A program made the position numbers and the translations under genes. From positions 1 through 64,000 of the forward strand of contig NZ_FOHS01000006.1 of the NCBI RefSeq assembly GCF_900111515.1: 64,000 bases of DNA, in the 5' to 3' direction. The stretch comes from Hymenobacter actinosclerus (GTDB lineage Bacteria; Bacteroidota; Bacteroidia; Cytophagales; Hymenobacteraceae). The notes under the pieces are model-generated. The model saw only the letters and a list, made by a program, of their open reading frames with translations. It did not search any database and was not told where the DNA came from. Of the stretch, positions 1 to 8,565 are shown piece after piece (position 1 is the first letter of the stretch; every line of letters starts with the position of its first letter).

Positions 1-16
1 CGATTGAAGCGGGCTG

Positions 17-46
17 CAAAGGTAAGTAGCTTTTCGCTACTTGCAA
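17..46 (-). promoter_or_regulatory. Tandem promoter copy 1
   Basis: The minus strand has TTG (44-46), a 19-base spacer and TACCTTTG (17-24). This fits the Bacteroidota primary-sigma consensus TTG / TAnnTTTG exactly. It points out of the window. Confidence 0.75.
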
Positions 47-120
47 GGGAAAGAAGAAAACTTTTTTCGAAGCGTTTCTTTTTTCGTCCTGCTGTATCCC
101 CTTCCGGTTGAAGCGGGCTG

Positions 121-150
121 CAAAGGTAAGCAGCTTTTTGGTTGGTGCAA
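121..150 (-). promoter_or_regulatory. Tandem promoter copy 2
   Basis: TTG (148-150), a 19-base spacer and TACCTTTG (121-128) on the minus strand. Spacing and downstream sequence match copy 1. Confidence 0.75.
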
Positions 151-260
151 GGCTTAGAGAGAAAAAGTTTTTCTCTTTTTCGGCCTTCCCGCTAGTGTCA
201 GTCGCCTTTTCAGCGCACTGAGCGAAGGTGGGTAGCAGCGCCTCCGGTTGAAGCGGGGTG

Positions 261-292
261 CAAAGGTAGTAAATCCTTTTTGACTTCCGCAA
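261..292 (-). promoter_or_regulatory. Tandem promoter copy 3
   Basis: TTG (290-292), a 21-base spacer and TACCTTTG (261-268) on the minus strand, followed by CACCCCGCTTCAACCGG as in the other copies. Confidence 0.7.
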
Positions 293-366
293 CTGCCAGG
301 GCAACCTTTTTTTTCAAGAACCCTTCCGGGCAAGTGGTGGTCCCGACCGCGTTCCGGTTGGGGATG

Positions 367-397
367 CAAAAGTGGGGGTTTGCGTTGGACTGTGCAA
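367..397 (-). promoter_or_regulatory. Degenerate tandem promoter copy 4
   Basis: TTG (395-397), a 20-base spacer and CACTTTTG (367-374), in which the first T of the -7 box is C. The downstream block is shortened to CATCCCCAACCGG. It looks like a decayed copy and may be weak or inactive. Confidence 0.45.
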
Positions 398-477
398 ACC
401 CGGAAGGTAAAATACTCGTTCAAGGCCCGCTTCGGCCCACTGTCTCAGCGACTTTCTTTTTGCAGGGCTAACGAAAA

Positions 478-520
478 CCGGCCTTCTTCCTTCTTCTATA
501 TTGAAGCGGGAGAAGGCCGG
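478..520 (-). terminator. Hairpin after the DUF4476 gene
   Basis: The arms CCGGCCTTCT (478-487) and AGAAGGCCGG (511-520) pair perfectly around a 23-base loop. On the minus strand a short TTTT follows. It lies 20 bases past the stop of the DUF4476 gene and ahead of the tandem promoters. Confidence 0.6.
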
Positions 521-540
521 CTAACTGAGAAAACCACCTT

Positions 541-1275
541 TCAGCGCACGGATTGCACGTATTCCTGCACTTCCCGGATGCTAGAGGCGAAGACCAGCGC
601 GTCGTAGACCTGGTAGAAATTGTGGCGGTCGGCCACGCGGCTATAGAGGAACTTGGCGGTTTCGATGCGGTTCTCGTCGAAAGAAAGGGATTTAATCAGC
701 CGACGAGCGTCTTCGGATTCGATGAATGAGTCGCGCAGGGCGTCGCGCATAATGGCCATGCGGGCATCGTCGAAGGGCCGGCGCTGGATTGCCTGGAGCA
801 GATTATCTACTTCGGCGGGGGCCAGCTGATAAACCGGAGTCTGATAAGCCGGATAAGCCGGATAGCCGGGCGACGGATAAGCGGGGTAGCCGGGAGCGGG
901 ATGACCCGGAGTCGGGTACGATACTACCGGTGGCGCCAAAGGCACGGTGCTTACGGTACGGAGGGCAGGTGGAAAACCGGGGCGGGCAACCAGCACGAAG
1001 TTGGTTTCGAATCCGTCGGGCAGAAAGATCTGGGTGCGGTAGTTGTAGCCCCGACCCCGACCGGCGGGGATGAAGAAGTCGGCCCAGTGGTAACCGAGGC
1101 GCAACTGGTCGAGGTATACCTGCGGCCGGGCGCCGCGGCTGACGGGCTGCCCATCGAGGGAAAGGCGGAAGGCCAGGCCCCGCTCGCCGGCAATGCTGGC
1201 CGCAACGGGGGCCGCCTGCAGGGAGCCGAAGCCCAGCAACAGGTAGCTAAGCAGCAGAAGTAGGAATCTATGCAC
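541..1275 (-). CDS. DUF4476 domain secreted protein
   Basis: Predicted exported protein of 244 aa. A leucine-rich signal peptide (about residues 1-21, ending SLQA) is followed by a beta-rich region, a Pro/Tyr-rich linker with repeated GYPAYP-like units (about 125-155), and a C-terminal helical domain whose FDDAR...LIKSLSFDENR...FYQVYDAL pattern is that of DUF4476. The family is common in Bacteroidota and its function is unknown. The frame stays open upstream to a GTG at 1299, but the GTG at 1273-1275 gives a proper signal peptide and is preferred. It stands alone, downstream of the OmpA lipoprotein gene, with its own terminator. Confidence 0.8.
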   Translation of the reverse strand: MHRFLLLLLSYLLLGFGSLQAAPVAASIAGERGLAFRLSLDGQPVSRGARPQVYLDQLRLGYHWADFFIPAGRGRGYNYRTQIFLPDGFETNFVLVARPGFPPALRTVSTVPLAPPVVSYPTPGHPAPGYPAYPSPGYPAYPAYQTPVYQLAPAEVDNLLQAIQRRPFDDARMAIMRDALRDSFIESEDARRLIKSLSFDENRIETAKFLYSRVADRHNFYQVYDALVFASSIREVQEYVQSVR

Positions 1276-1354
1276 GGTGCAGGGGGTAAAGGAGTACACC
1301 GGGCCTAAGCCAAGGACTGTGCCAATTGCCTGCTCCTACCCTTCCAGCTGCCGC

Positions 1355-1395
1355 CCAAAAACAACCGCCCGGCCTGCTAAACGCAAACCGGGCGG
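1355..1395 (-). terminator. Terminator of the PorE-like gene
   Basis: CCGCCCGG (1365-1372) pairs with CCGGGCGG (1388-1395). The minus strand continues into TTGTTTTTGG. It lies 25 bases after the stop of the upstream gene. Confidence 0.75.
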
Positions 1396-1419
1396 CACAA
1401 CTACGCGGGCAGCCGAAGC

Positions 1420-3351
1420 CTAGTCCGCAATCTTGGTTACTTTAAACTCGGTGCGACGGTTGCGCTGATACTGCTCCTCGGTTTTGGCATTCGGTACTAC
1501 CGGGCGCGACTCACCGTAGCCTTTGGCCGTGATGCGGGAGGCAGCAATGCCTTTGGAGATGATGTAATCGACGGCAGACTGGGCCCGGCGCTGCGAGAGG
1601 GCCTGGTTGTAGGCGTCTTTACCGCGCGAGTCGGTGTGCGAGCTGAGCTCGATGGTGATGCGGGGGTTGTCGTTGAGCGTCTCGACGAGCTTGTCCAGCT
1701 CCAAAGCGGCATCGGGGCGAATGTCCGACTTGTCGTAATCGTAGAAGATGTTATCAACTACGATGGCCTTGTTCTTCACGATTTTGGTGAGCGTGAGCGT
1801 TACGGGTATCCGAATTTCGTTTACCGGGTCGGGCAGCAACTCCTGAGCGGGCTTGCGGCCCACGGTGGTGAGGGAATTACGGGCCGTGAAATATCCGTCG
1901 CGGTTAGCGGTGAGGGCGTAGCTGGCGGCGGCCGAGTCGAGCTTGAAGATAAACTTGCCGTCGGGGCCGGAGGTGGTACTCTGGAGTTGCCGGCCATTAG
2001 CACCGAGCAGCGCCACGGGCTGGTTGGGTACGGGCGTAGTGGTTCCGGTCTGGCTGTTGCGCTCCAGCACGGTACCATCGGCCACGAAAAACACTAGTTT
2101 GATGGTGTTTTCGCGGAAGCGGTACAGGTCGTCGGAGCCTTTGCCACCGGCCCGGTTCGAGGAGAACACCCCTCCCTGCTTATCCAAGAAGAAGGGGGCG
2201 AAGTCGTCGCCGTTGCTGTTGATGGGACTGCCCAGGTTCTGCACCTGACCCTTATCAAGCTTGAAGATGTCGAGCTTGCCCAGGCCGGGGTGGCCATCGG
2301 AAGAGAAGTACAGCACGCCTTCGGGCGATATGGCCGGGAAACTCTCATTGCCCACGGTGTTCACCTTGTCGCCCAGGTTTTCGGGGGCCCCGAAGCGGCC
2401 GGGGCCTTCCATAGCGGCCTTGTACAGGTCGCTGCCGCCGAAACCGCCCTTGCGGGTAGAAGCGAAGTAGAGTGTCTGGCCATCGGCCGAGAAAACGGGC
2501 GAGTACTCGTCGGCGGTGCTGCTGTTCACGCCGCGCAGGATTTCGGGCTCGGTCCAGGCGCCTTCGCGGAAGTAGGAAATCCACAAATCCACGCTCAGCA
2601 GGCCTTTCTTGGAGCCGTCGTTGGAGCGGGCGAACACCAGCATTTTGCCATCGGGCGAGTACGTGGCGCTGGCCTCGTGGCGGTTGGCCGAGTTGATGAC
2701 GGGCTCCAGCTTGCGCACGGTGCCGCCGGTTAGTTTCTGGTCGTCGGCGAAGCGCACGGCGTAGAGGTCGTTGAAGCCTTCGCCGTTACCGGGAAAGGGC
2801 TTGCCCTCGCGGCCCGAGGCAAACACCAGCTCTTTGGTATCGGGGATGCGGGCGGTGCCGAACTCCGAGGCGGGCGTGTTCAGCTCATCGAGCGGCATTA
2901 CCTCGCTGCTGGTGCGCAGGGCCAGCAAATCTTTCGAGGCGCGGGCGTTGCGGGCTTCGGCTTCGGCCTGGGCCGTGAGGGTGCGGTTGCTACCTACATC
3001 GGCGTACTTGCTGAACTGCTCGGCGGCTTCCTCAAACTTGCCGTTGGCCCGCAGCGTCAGCCCGTAGTAGTAGCCGGCATCGGCCTTGCGGGCGCCGCCA
3101 TCGATGGCCGCTTTGTAGTAGGGCTCGGCCTGCTCGATGCGGTTGGACAGGCGGTAGGCCTCGGCAATCTGGTAATTGGTCTGGGCGACGTTTTTGCCCT
3201 TGGCGACATCGGCCTTATATAAGGTAAGAGCCGACTCGTACTCGCCGCGCGCAAACCGTTTGTCGGCCTTGCTCAGCCCGCCCGTAGTAGCGCAGCCCGC
3301 CAGCAGGGTGGCCGAACCCATGGCAGTCCACATCAGAATAGCATTTCTCAT
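1420..3351 (-). CDS. PorE-like TPR / PD40 propeller / OmpA lipoprotein
   Basis: Outer-membrane lipoprotein of 643 aa. The signal peptide ends in a lipobox (LLAGC, Cys about 19). Then come TPR repeats (about 25-140), a beta-propeller of PD40/WD40-like blades (about 160-410, with repeated SPDGK, FSADG and ISPEG turns), a carboxypeptidase-regulatory-like fold (about 430-510) and a C-terminal OmpA peptidoglycan-binding domain (about 530-640, with SSHTDSRG and LSQRRAQSAVDYI). This order is that of PorE (PG1058) of Porphyromonas gingivalis, which ties the type IX secretion machine to peptidoglycan. Bacteroidota have many paralogues with this layout, so a role in secretion is inferred. It is a single gene with its own terminator. 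Confidence 0.85.
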   Translation of the reverse strand: MRNAILMWTAMGSATLLAGCATTGGLSKADKRFARGEYESALTLYKADVAKGKNVAQTNYQIAEAYRLSNRIEQAEPYYKAAIDGGARKADAGYYYGLTLRANGKFEEAAEQFSKYADVGSNRTLTAQAEAEARNARASKDLLALRTSSEVMPLDELNTPASEFGTARIPDTKELVFASGREGKPFPGNGEGFNDLYAVRFADDQKLTGGTVRKLEPVINSANRHEASATYSPDGKMLVFARSNDGSKKGLLSVDLWISYFREGAWTEPEILRGVNSSTADEYSPVFSADGQTLYFASTRKGGFGGSDLYKAAMEGPGRFGAPENLGDKVNTVGNESFPAISPEGVLYFSSDGHPGLGKLDIFKLDKGQVQNLGSPINSNGDDFAPFFLDKQGGVFSSNRAGGKGSDDLYRFRENTIKLVFFVADGTVLERNSQTGTTTPVPNQPVALLGANGRQLQSTTSGPDGKFIFKLDSAAASYALTANRDGYFTARNSLTTVGRKPAQELLPDPVNEIRIPVTLTLTKIVKNKAIVVDNIFYDYDKSDIRPDAALELDKLVETLNDNPRITIELSSHTDSRGKDAYNQALSQRRAQSAVDYIISKGIAASRITAKGYGESRPVVPNAKTEEQYQRNRRTEFKVTKIAD

Positions 3352-3480
3352 AATAGCAGGTGAGAAGAAAAGAGAACCGGGTAGCAGCAGGGGGCGGCCG
3401 CGAATAACCGCGCGTAAATAATGTGGCTAAGATGCAAGTTTTCCGGCGGAAAAGCCGATACCGGGCATCTCCGCCATCTT

Positions 3481-3966
3481 CTAAACGAAGTAGCGGGTGA
3501 GCCAGGTATCGGCCGCCGGGGCTGGCCAGCGCTCCAGCAGCTGCTGGCGCTGGCCAATGGTGTTATCGAAATAGGGTGTTTCGGCCGAGAGCGTGCCAGC
3601 GGCAATGGCGGGGCCGAGCTGCTTACGGTCGAGCAGCGTCACGTGCCCATCCACCCAAAAGGCCAGCTTCGACTTTTCGAGCAGCTCCACGCCTAATTGC
3701 TGCTCCACGCTCTGCACGAAACGTACCGAGGCATCAATCGAGCAGCCGCTGGCGTCGGCCACGCCCTCATCGAGCCCGATAACCAGGAACTGGTCGTGGA
3801 GTACTACGGCCGAGGCGGCCAGGGTGCGGCCGTGGCTGGTCCACTCGTCGGCGAAGCGGTGCAGCGTGGGCTGCACGGCGGCCTGCTCGGCGGCGGTGAG
3901 GGGGTGGTTGGCCTGGTAAATCCAGATGCGGGCCGTGGGCGGCAGTTGCTCGAAGGGAACGTACAT
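3481..3966 (-). CDS. Conserved Bacteroidota protein of unknown function
   Basis: A 161 aa soluble protein with no signal peptide or membrane segment. Marks are the N-terminal RIWIYQANHPLT, a central GCSIDASVRFVQ and a C-terminal WLTRYF. From memory of the family, homologues occur across Bacteroidota and are often labelled ABC transporter ATPase. No Walker A or Walker B motif is present here, so that label is wrong. It sits beside the Fe-S protein pair but is separated from it by a terminator. Function unknown. Confidence 0.7.
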   Translation of the reverse strand: MYVPFEQLPPTARIWIYQANHPLTAAEQAAVQPTLHRFADEWTSHGRTLAASAVVLHDQFLVIGLDEGVADASGCSIDASVRFVQSVEQQLGVELLEKSKLAFWVDGHVTLLDRKQLGPAIAAGTLSAETPYFDNTIGQRQQLLERWPAPAADTWLTRYFV

Positions 3967-4045
3967 GGCTTGGAGTCGTGGGGGGGTTGGCGGGTTGCGG
4001 ACCTGGATTTCTTGTTTTCAGGCGGCTCACCCGATACTACAAAGA

Positions 4046-4080
4046 AACAGCCCCGGCCGGAAGTTCCGGGCGGGGCTGTT
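4046..4080 (-). terminator. Terminator of the Fe-S gene pair
   Basis: AACAGCCCCG (4046-4055) pairs with CGGGGCTGTT (4071-4080). On the minus strand CTGTTTCTTT follows. It lies 62 bases past the stop of the HdrB-like gene. Confidence 0.75.
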
Positions 4081-4141
4081 TTGGGAGTGGCTTAGAATAG
4101 ATAAGCTTGTAGTCTGAGGCTGGCAGCTTACCACTTAAAGC

Positions 4142-5038
4142 TTACGCGTTCAGGCCCTCGGCGGAGGCAATCAGCTCGGCCAGGTCGAATACCTGCACGT
4201 CCTGCTCGCGCTCCTTGTTCTTCACGCCGTCGGCCATCATGGTCATGCAGAACGGGCAGGCCACGGCAATAACGCTGCCGCCGTGGTTGGAGCCGGCCGG
4301 CAGGGCGGGCGCGGTGCTTTCGACGCCGCGCAGGTTGTCGAGTACATCGGCGTTGCCATCGAGGGTAGCCAGGGCCTCCTCGGTGCGCTCAATGTTAACT
4401 TCCTTGTTGCCGGGCTCGGCGTCTTTCCACATCTGGGCGCCGCCGGCGCCGCAGCACAGGCCGTTGGTTTTGCAGCGCTTCATCTCCACCAGATCGGCGT
4501 CGAGCACTTCCAGCACAGCCCGCGGGGCCTCGTAGATGTCGTTGGCCCGGCCCAGGTAGCAGGAGTCGTGGAAGGTGATGCGGCGGCCCTTGAACGACTC
4601 GCCACCCTCGGCCTTCACCTTGCCTTCGTTGATGAGCTGCTGCAAAAAGGTGCTGTGGTGAATCACCTCGTAGTTGCCGCCCAGCGCCGGGTACTCATTT
4701 TTGATGGTGTTGAAGCAGTGCGGGCAGGCCGTTACCACTTTCTTGATGCCGTAGCCGTCGAGCGTGGCAATGTTGGTCATGGCCTGCATCTGAAACAGGA
4801 ACTCGTTGCCGGCGCGCTTGGCCGGGTCGCCGGTGCAGCTTTCTTCCATACCCAGCACGGCGTAGTTCACGCCCACGTGGTCGAGGATGCGCACGAAGGC
4901 GCGGGTAACGCGCTTGTACCGGTCGTCGAAGGCGCCGGCGCAGCCCACCCAGAACAGAATTTCAGGACTTTCGCCCCGGGCCGCCAGATCGGCCATTACG
5001 GGTACAGAAACAGGACGCTTGGCAGTCAGTTCGGCCAT
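4142..5038 (-). CDS. HdrB-like (Fe-S)-binding protein with CCG domains
   Basis: A 298 aa cytoplasmic redox protein of the heterodisulfide reductase B / GlpC-like family. Two cysteine-rich CCG-type modules are visible: the first with FWVGCAG and TACPHC, the second with HDSCYLGR, LCCGAGG and ACPFC. These modules hold an Fe-S cluster in family members. The membrane partner is encoded directly upstream, 105 bases away across a hairpin repeat, so the two very likely form one electron-transfer complex. The electron donor and acceptor cannot be read from the sequence. The disulfide substrate of methanogens is not expected here. Confidence 0.85.
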   Translation of the reverse strand: MAELTAKRPVSVPVMADLAARGESPEILFWVGCAGAFDDRYKRVTRAFVRILDHVGVNYAVLGMEESCTGDPAKRAGNEFLFQMQAMTNIATLDGYGIKKVVTACPHCFNTIKNEYPALGGNYEVIHHSTFLQQLINEGKVKAEGGESFKGRRITFHDSCYLGRANDIYEAPRAVLEVLDADLVEMKRCKTNGLCCGAGGAQMWKDAEPGNKEVNIERTEEALATLDGNADVLDNLRGVESTAPALPAGSNHGGSVIAVACPFCMTMMADGVKNKEREQDVQVFDLAELIASAEGLNA

Positions 5039-5046
5039 TATACTTA

Positions 5047-5140
5047 GTTGTCAGTTGCGAGTTGATAGTTGTCAGGTCGTGCCAGCAGTTGACAGCACCA
5101 TCGTCGTTGATCTGACAACTGGCAACTGACAACTGACAAC
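5047..5140. repeat. Inverted repeat, GTTGTCAG family, copy 1
   Basis: Two 29-base arms (5047-5075 and 5112-5140) are inverted copies with about four mismatches, built from GTTGTCAGTTG-like units. The repeat fills the gap between the two Fe-S genes and ends three bases from the stop codon of the upstream gene. A second copy of the family lies at 45355-45438. Confidence 0.8.
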
Positions 5141-5143
5141 ACA

Positions 5144-6529
5144 TCAGGCTTTCTCGGCCACGAACAGGTCGTCGGCCCAGTTGAAGCGGTCGGAGGGCGA
5201 GAAGGCCCAGGGCGCCCCGTTGTTTTCGATGTTGCTGAACATGGCGTTCAGCGCATTCGGCGCGGCCGATTCTTCGAGCACCAGGAAGCGGCGCATCTCG
5301 ATGATGCTTTCCAGCGGGTTGATGTTTACCGGGCAGGCCTCGACGCAGGCGTTGCAGGTGGTGCAGGCCCACAGTTCCTCGGGCGTTACGTAGCCGCGCA
5401 GCAGGGTGTGGTTTTCCTTATCGAGCTGCTCCTGGGGGTCGTGCTTGGCGGCCGCACCGTACAGGGCCGGGCTGAAAATAAGCGGCGCGTTGTACTTCTC
5501 CTCCATCCGGTCGCGGGTGTCCATGATGATTTTGCGCGGCGAGAGGAGCTTGCCCGTGATGTTGGCCGGGCACACCGAGGTGCAGCGGCCGCACTCGGTG
5601 CAGGAGTAGGCGTTGAGCAGGTTGGTCCAGGCCAAATCGTTTACATCCTTGGCTCCGAAGGGCGTGGGCGCGACTACTGAGCCGTCGGGGTTGGTGGCTG
5701 GGGCCGGCACCGGGTAGCTCGGGTCCATCATGGCCCTCACCTCGTGAGTGATGCTCTCCACGTTCGAGAACTGCCCCTGCGGAATAAGCCGCGAGAAGTA
5801 CACGTTCGGGAAAGCCATGATAATGTGGAAGTGCTTGCTGCTGGGCAGATAGTTCAGAAACAGCAGGATGCCCACGATGTGCGCCCACCAGCCTACGCGC
5901 TCCAGCGCGTGCAGCGTCGGGATGCTGTCGGGCAGCAGGCCGGTCAGGAACTGGCTGACGGGAAACGCGCCCGGCATGGTCAGGTTCTGGAGCTGGTGCG
6001 CCTTCAGGTCGGCCGTGTTCATCAGAAACAGCGCCACCATCAGCACCACTTCCACATACAGAATAATATTGCCATCCATTTTGGGCCAGGCCCGCATTTC
6101 GGGGCCCGTGAAGCGCTTTACCACATTGGCGTTACGCCGCCACCAGAAGGCCGTAACGGCCACAATCACCAGCGCGCCCAGGATTTCGTTGGTGCCGGTG
6201 AGGGCCGAGTAGGCTGGCCCGGCAAACTGCAGGAAACGGTGGGTGCCGAACAGACCGTCCACCATAATCTCAATCACCTCAATGTTGATGACGATAAAGC
6301 CCACGTACACAATCAGGTGCAGGAAGGCCGGCGTCAGGCGCTTGAACATTTTCTGCTGGCCAAAGGCCACGAGCAGGGTTTTCCAGAGCCGCTCGTTCAC
6401 GTGGCCGCTCATGTCCCGGTCGCGCCCCGTCAGCACGTTGGCCCGGATGCGGCTGGCCTGCCAGGCAAACAGGCCGAAGCCCGCCAGCGCCACCAGCAGA
6501 AAGATGATGTTCTGAATAGAAAAATGCAC
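5144..6529 (-). CDS. Membrane-anchored HdrC/NarI-like 4Fe-4S protein
   Basis: A 461 aa protein whose N-terminal half holds about five membrane helices (near residues 5-22, 70-88, 115-135, 160-178 and 225-245). Some contain His that could bind heme, as in NarI-type cytochromes. The C-terminal half is a ferredoxin-like module with two cluster motifs, CTECGRCTSVCP (about 297) and CTTCNACVEACP (about 393). It would pass electrons from the membrane, perhaps from quinol, to the HdrB-like protein encoded next. Bacteroidota commonly keep such a pair together; the substrate is unknown. Start chosen at the first ATG before the first membrane helix. Confidence 0.85.
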   Translation of the reverse strand: MHFSIQNIIFLLVALAGFGLFAWQASRIRANVLTGRDRDMSGHVNERLWKTLLVAFGQQKMFKRLTPAFLHLIVYVGFIVINIEVIEIMVDGLFGTHRFLQFAGPAYSALTGTNEILGALVIVAVTAFWWRRNANVVKRFTGPEMRAWPKMDGNIILYVEVVLMVALFLMNTADLKAHQLQNLTMPGAFPVSQFLTGLLPDSIPTLHALERVGWWAHIVGILLFLNYLPSSKHFHIIMAFPNVYFSRLIPQGQFSNVESITHEVRAMMDPSYPVPAPATNPDGSVVAPTPFGAKDVNDLAWTNLLNAYSCTECGRCTSVCPANITGKLLSPRKIIMDTRDRMEEKYNAPLIFSPALYGAAAKHDPQEQLDKENHTLLRGYVTPEELWACTTCNACVEACPVNINPLESIIEMRRFLVLEESAAPNALNAMFSNIENNGAPWAFSPSDRFNWADDLFVAEKA

Positions 6530-6638
6530 AGGAAAAGGGTAAGTTTAGGGTTGGAGCCGAAATATACTCGGTATGCATAACAAGTTACCTATTTGCGGCC
6601 GGATAGTTTGCGTGAGGCAACTTTTTTTCGCTTTGGGC

Positions 6639-6668
6639 TTGCAGGTTGAAAATGCTTTACTACTTTTG
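6639..6668 (+). promoter_or_regulatory. Promoter of tRNA-Phe
   Basis: TTG (6639-6641), a 19-base spacer and TACTTTTG (6661-6668) match the Bacteroidota consensus. The tRNA starts 43 bases downstream. Confidence 0.75.
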
Positions 6669-6710
6669 TGCTCCCCAACGGCCAATAGGGCCTGCCGGGA
6701 ACCACGAGCT

Positions 6711-6783
<73 letters not shown>

Positions 6784-6790
6784 CAAAAAA

Positions 6791-6821
6791 CCCCGATTCT
6801 GTTTCAGAATCGGGGTTTTTT
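6791..6821. terminator. Two-way terminator between tRNA-Phe and the J-domain gene
   Basis: CCCCGATTCT (6791-6800) pairs with AGAATCGGGG (6806-6815), with A run before and T run after. It serves the tRNA on the plus strand and the J-domain gene on the minus strand, whose stop codon overlaps it. Confidence 0.9.
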
Positions 6822-8028
6822 ATTTTATGGCCGTTCCCTTCACCAAACTGCCCCGGCCCCTGGCGACGGCCTTGGGAGGTTGAGGCAGTGGGGCGCAGGT
6901 GGTGTCGCGGGCGGCGCGGGCAAATTCGTAGCCCTGCAGCACGGCCCGCCGCAGCAGGTCGCAGGCCCGGGGCGCATCGTGCTGCTGCTGGGCCACACGC
7001 GCCAGCAGGAAATACAGCTGCCCGCTGCGGGGCGTGATATCGAGTACGGCCCAATAGTCGTTCTGGGCGGCCTCGTAGCGGCCCTGCTTGAAGTTGGCCA
7101 GCCCCCGGAACGTGAGTAGCTGTCCCCGCAGCCGCGTTGCCTCGCCGGCATGGCGCAGCCCAACCGACAAGGTGCGGGCGGCGGCGGCGAAACGTTGCTG
7201 CTGAAACAGCTCCGTCTCGCCCCGCCGCAGCCAGGCCCGGGCCAGCGTGCTGTCGAGGGCCAGAGCCTGCTGGTAGGCGGCCTCGGCGGGGCCACGCCGG
7301 CCGAGCGCGGCTTCGCACTGGCCAATGCGCTGCCACAACTGGCCGCGCAACGCAGCCGGCGCTTCGGGCAGCGCCGCGCGCAGGTCGGCGCGGGCGGCGG
7401 CGTAATCGTGCAGGCCGAGCTGGGAGGCTTCGGCCCGCCGCCGCAGAGCCGGGTTGTAGCCGGGCCGGAAGTGCAGCGCGTCGGTAAAGTAGCTGTGCGC
7501 CCCGGCCCAATTGCCACTCACGTAGGCCTGCAGCCCCCGAGTGTAGTTGCGCGTGCCCGACACGTAATCCATCGTGATTTTGACAGAGGCCAGAAACAGC
7601 ACCAGGCCCAGGCCCAGCAGGGCCGTGAGCCAGTAGTCGCGCCGGGTGAACCTGGCCTTCTGACGCGGAATAGAGCGGTAGTGCCGCTCATTAGCCCCGG
7701 CGGGCCGGCGGGTACGCAGTGGCGGGGCCGGGGCGGGCATGGGCGCTCCGTAGATATGCTGGCCCTGCTGGCGAAAGTTCTGCTGCCGCCGGGCCTCATC
7801 GAGCCGGCGGGCATCGGTGCGCAGCTGCTGGTCGTAGTGGGCGCGGCGGGCCTCGTGGCCCAGCACCCGGTAGGCGGCGGCCACGGCCTTGAACAGCTCT
7901 TCATAGAGCGTGTTGCCGCCGTGCTTGTCGGGGTGGTAGAGCACCGCCAGACGCCTGTAGGCCAGCCGGATATCGTGCGACGACGCCGTGACCGGCACGC
8001 CCAGTATTTGGTAGTGATTCTGGCTCAA
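6820..8028 (-). CDS. J-domain protein with membrane segment and TPR repeats
   Basis: A 402 aa DnaJ-type co-chaperone-like protein. The N-terminal J domain (about residues 4-65) carries the HPD motif at 32-34, which in the family stimulates Hsp70 ATPase. A Pro/Arg-rich linker is followed by one membrane helix (about 130-152) and about five TPR repeats (about 165-370). There is no Gly/Phe region or zinc finger, so it is not canonical DnaJ. It probably recruits Hsp70 to the membrane, with the TPRs binding a partner. The stop codon lies inside the shared terminator. Confidence 0.8.
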   Translation of the reverse strand: MSQNHYQILGVPVTASSHDIRLAYRRLAVLYHPDKHGGNTLYEELFKAVAAAYRVLGHEARRAHYDQQLRTDARRLDEARRQQNFRQQGQHIYGAPMPAPAPPLRTRRPAGANERHYRSIPRQKARFTRRDYWLTALLGLGLVLFLASVKITMDYVSGTRNYTRGLQAYVSGNWAGAHSYFTDALHFRPGYNPALRRRAEASQLGLHDYAAARADLRAALPEAPAALRGQLWQRIGQCEAALGRRGPAEAAYQQALALDSTLARAWLRRGETELFQQQRFAAAARTLSVGLRHAGEATRLRGQLLTFRGLANFKQGRYEAAQNDYWAVLDITPRSGQLYFLLARVAQQQHDAPRACDLLRRAVLQGYEFARAARDTTCAPLPQPPKAVARGRGSLVKGTAIK

Positions 8029-8170
8029 AGCGGGGCAGTAGAGCGTAAAAATAAACCAATTTCAGACACAGCGCCGCCTTTTCCGTATGCAACGACTATC
8101 CTGTAAAGGGTACGGCTTAAACCGCCGTTGCTCTGCTTTGTAACATTGTTTCCCCGCAAAAGTCTCCCCC

Positions 8171-8557
8171 ATGGGCCTGTTCTCTACTGAAGAAGACGCT
8201 TCCAAAACACCCCAGAACGATAGTCTGATAGGCAATCTGAAGGGTTACCTCGACACCCGCCTCGACCTGGTGCGGCTGGAGGTACAGGAAAAAGCCAAGC
8301 AGGCCTTTGTGGGTGCTGCGCACGGCATCACGATGGCCGTTATCGGGCTGTTCTTTTTTCTGTTTCTGAACCTGTTCCTCGCATTTCTGCTCAACGACTT
8401 GCTCGACAGCAGCTTCTGGGGCTTCGGAATCATAGCGGGCTTCTACCTTATTTTGCTGGTTGCCTTTATTATGGGCGTTGACAAGTCGGCTTTTCAGGCC
8501 CTGGCCGATAAGAAGCTGAGCAACACCATTTATAATTCTGACAAACGCCAAGCCTAA
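8171..8557 (+). CDS. Phage-holin-family (holin-X type) membrane protein
   Basis: A 128 aa protein. An N-terminal amphipathic region (about 20-55, GYLDTRLDLVRLEVQEKA) is followed by two close membrane helices (about 55-80 and 88-112). This is the layout of the family labelled phage holin / putative holin superfamily III, widespread in Bacteroidota chromosomes without phage genes. It is the first gene of a rightward operon with the next two genes (8-base gap, then overlap). The role is unknown; nothing nearby suggests lysis. Confidence 0.75.
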   Translation: MGLFSTEEDASKTPQNDSLIGNLKGYLDTRLDLVRLEVQEKAKQAFVGAAHGITMAVIGLFFFLFLNLFLAFLLNDLLDSSFWGFGIIAGFYLILLVAFIMGVDKSAFQALADKKLSNTIYNSDKRQA

Positions 8558-8565
8558 CCCGACCG

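Larger units (their letters stand above)
1..374 (-). repeat. Tandem promoter-bearing repeat block
   Basis: Three clear copies and one degraded copy of a block lie about 105-140 bases apart. Each reads, on the minus strand, TTG, 19-21 bases, TACCTTTG, then GCAGCCCGCTTCAACCGG or a close variant. A/T runs lie upstream of each copy, like UP elements. No gene lies between the copies. The conserved sequence continues past the predicted start of transcription, so the leader start is duplicated as well as the promoter. The gene being driven lies left of position 1. An rRNA operon is the natural guess, but this is inference. Confidence 0.75.

Noticed and set aside
8171..8557. Prophage because of the holin-family label
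   Set aside because: No other phage gene lies nearby; this family is common in ordinary Bacteroidota chromosomes.
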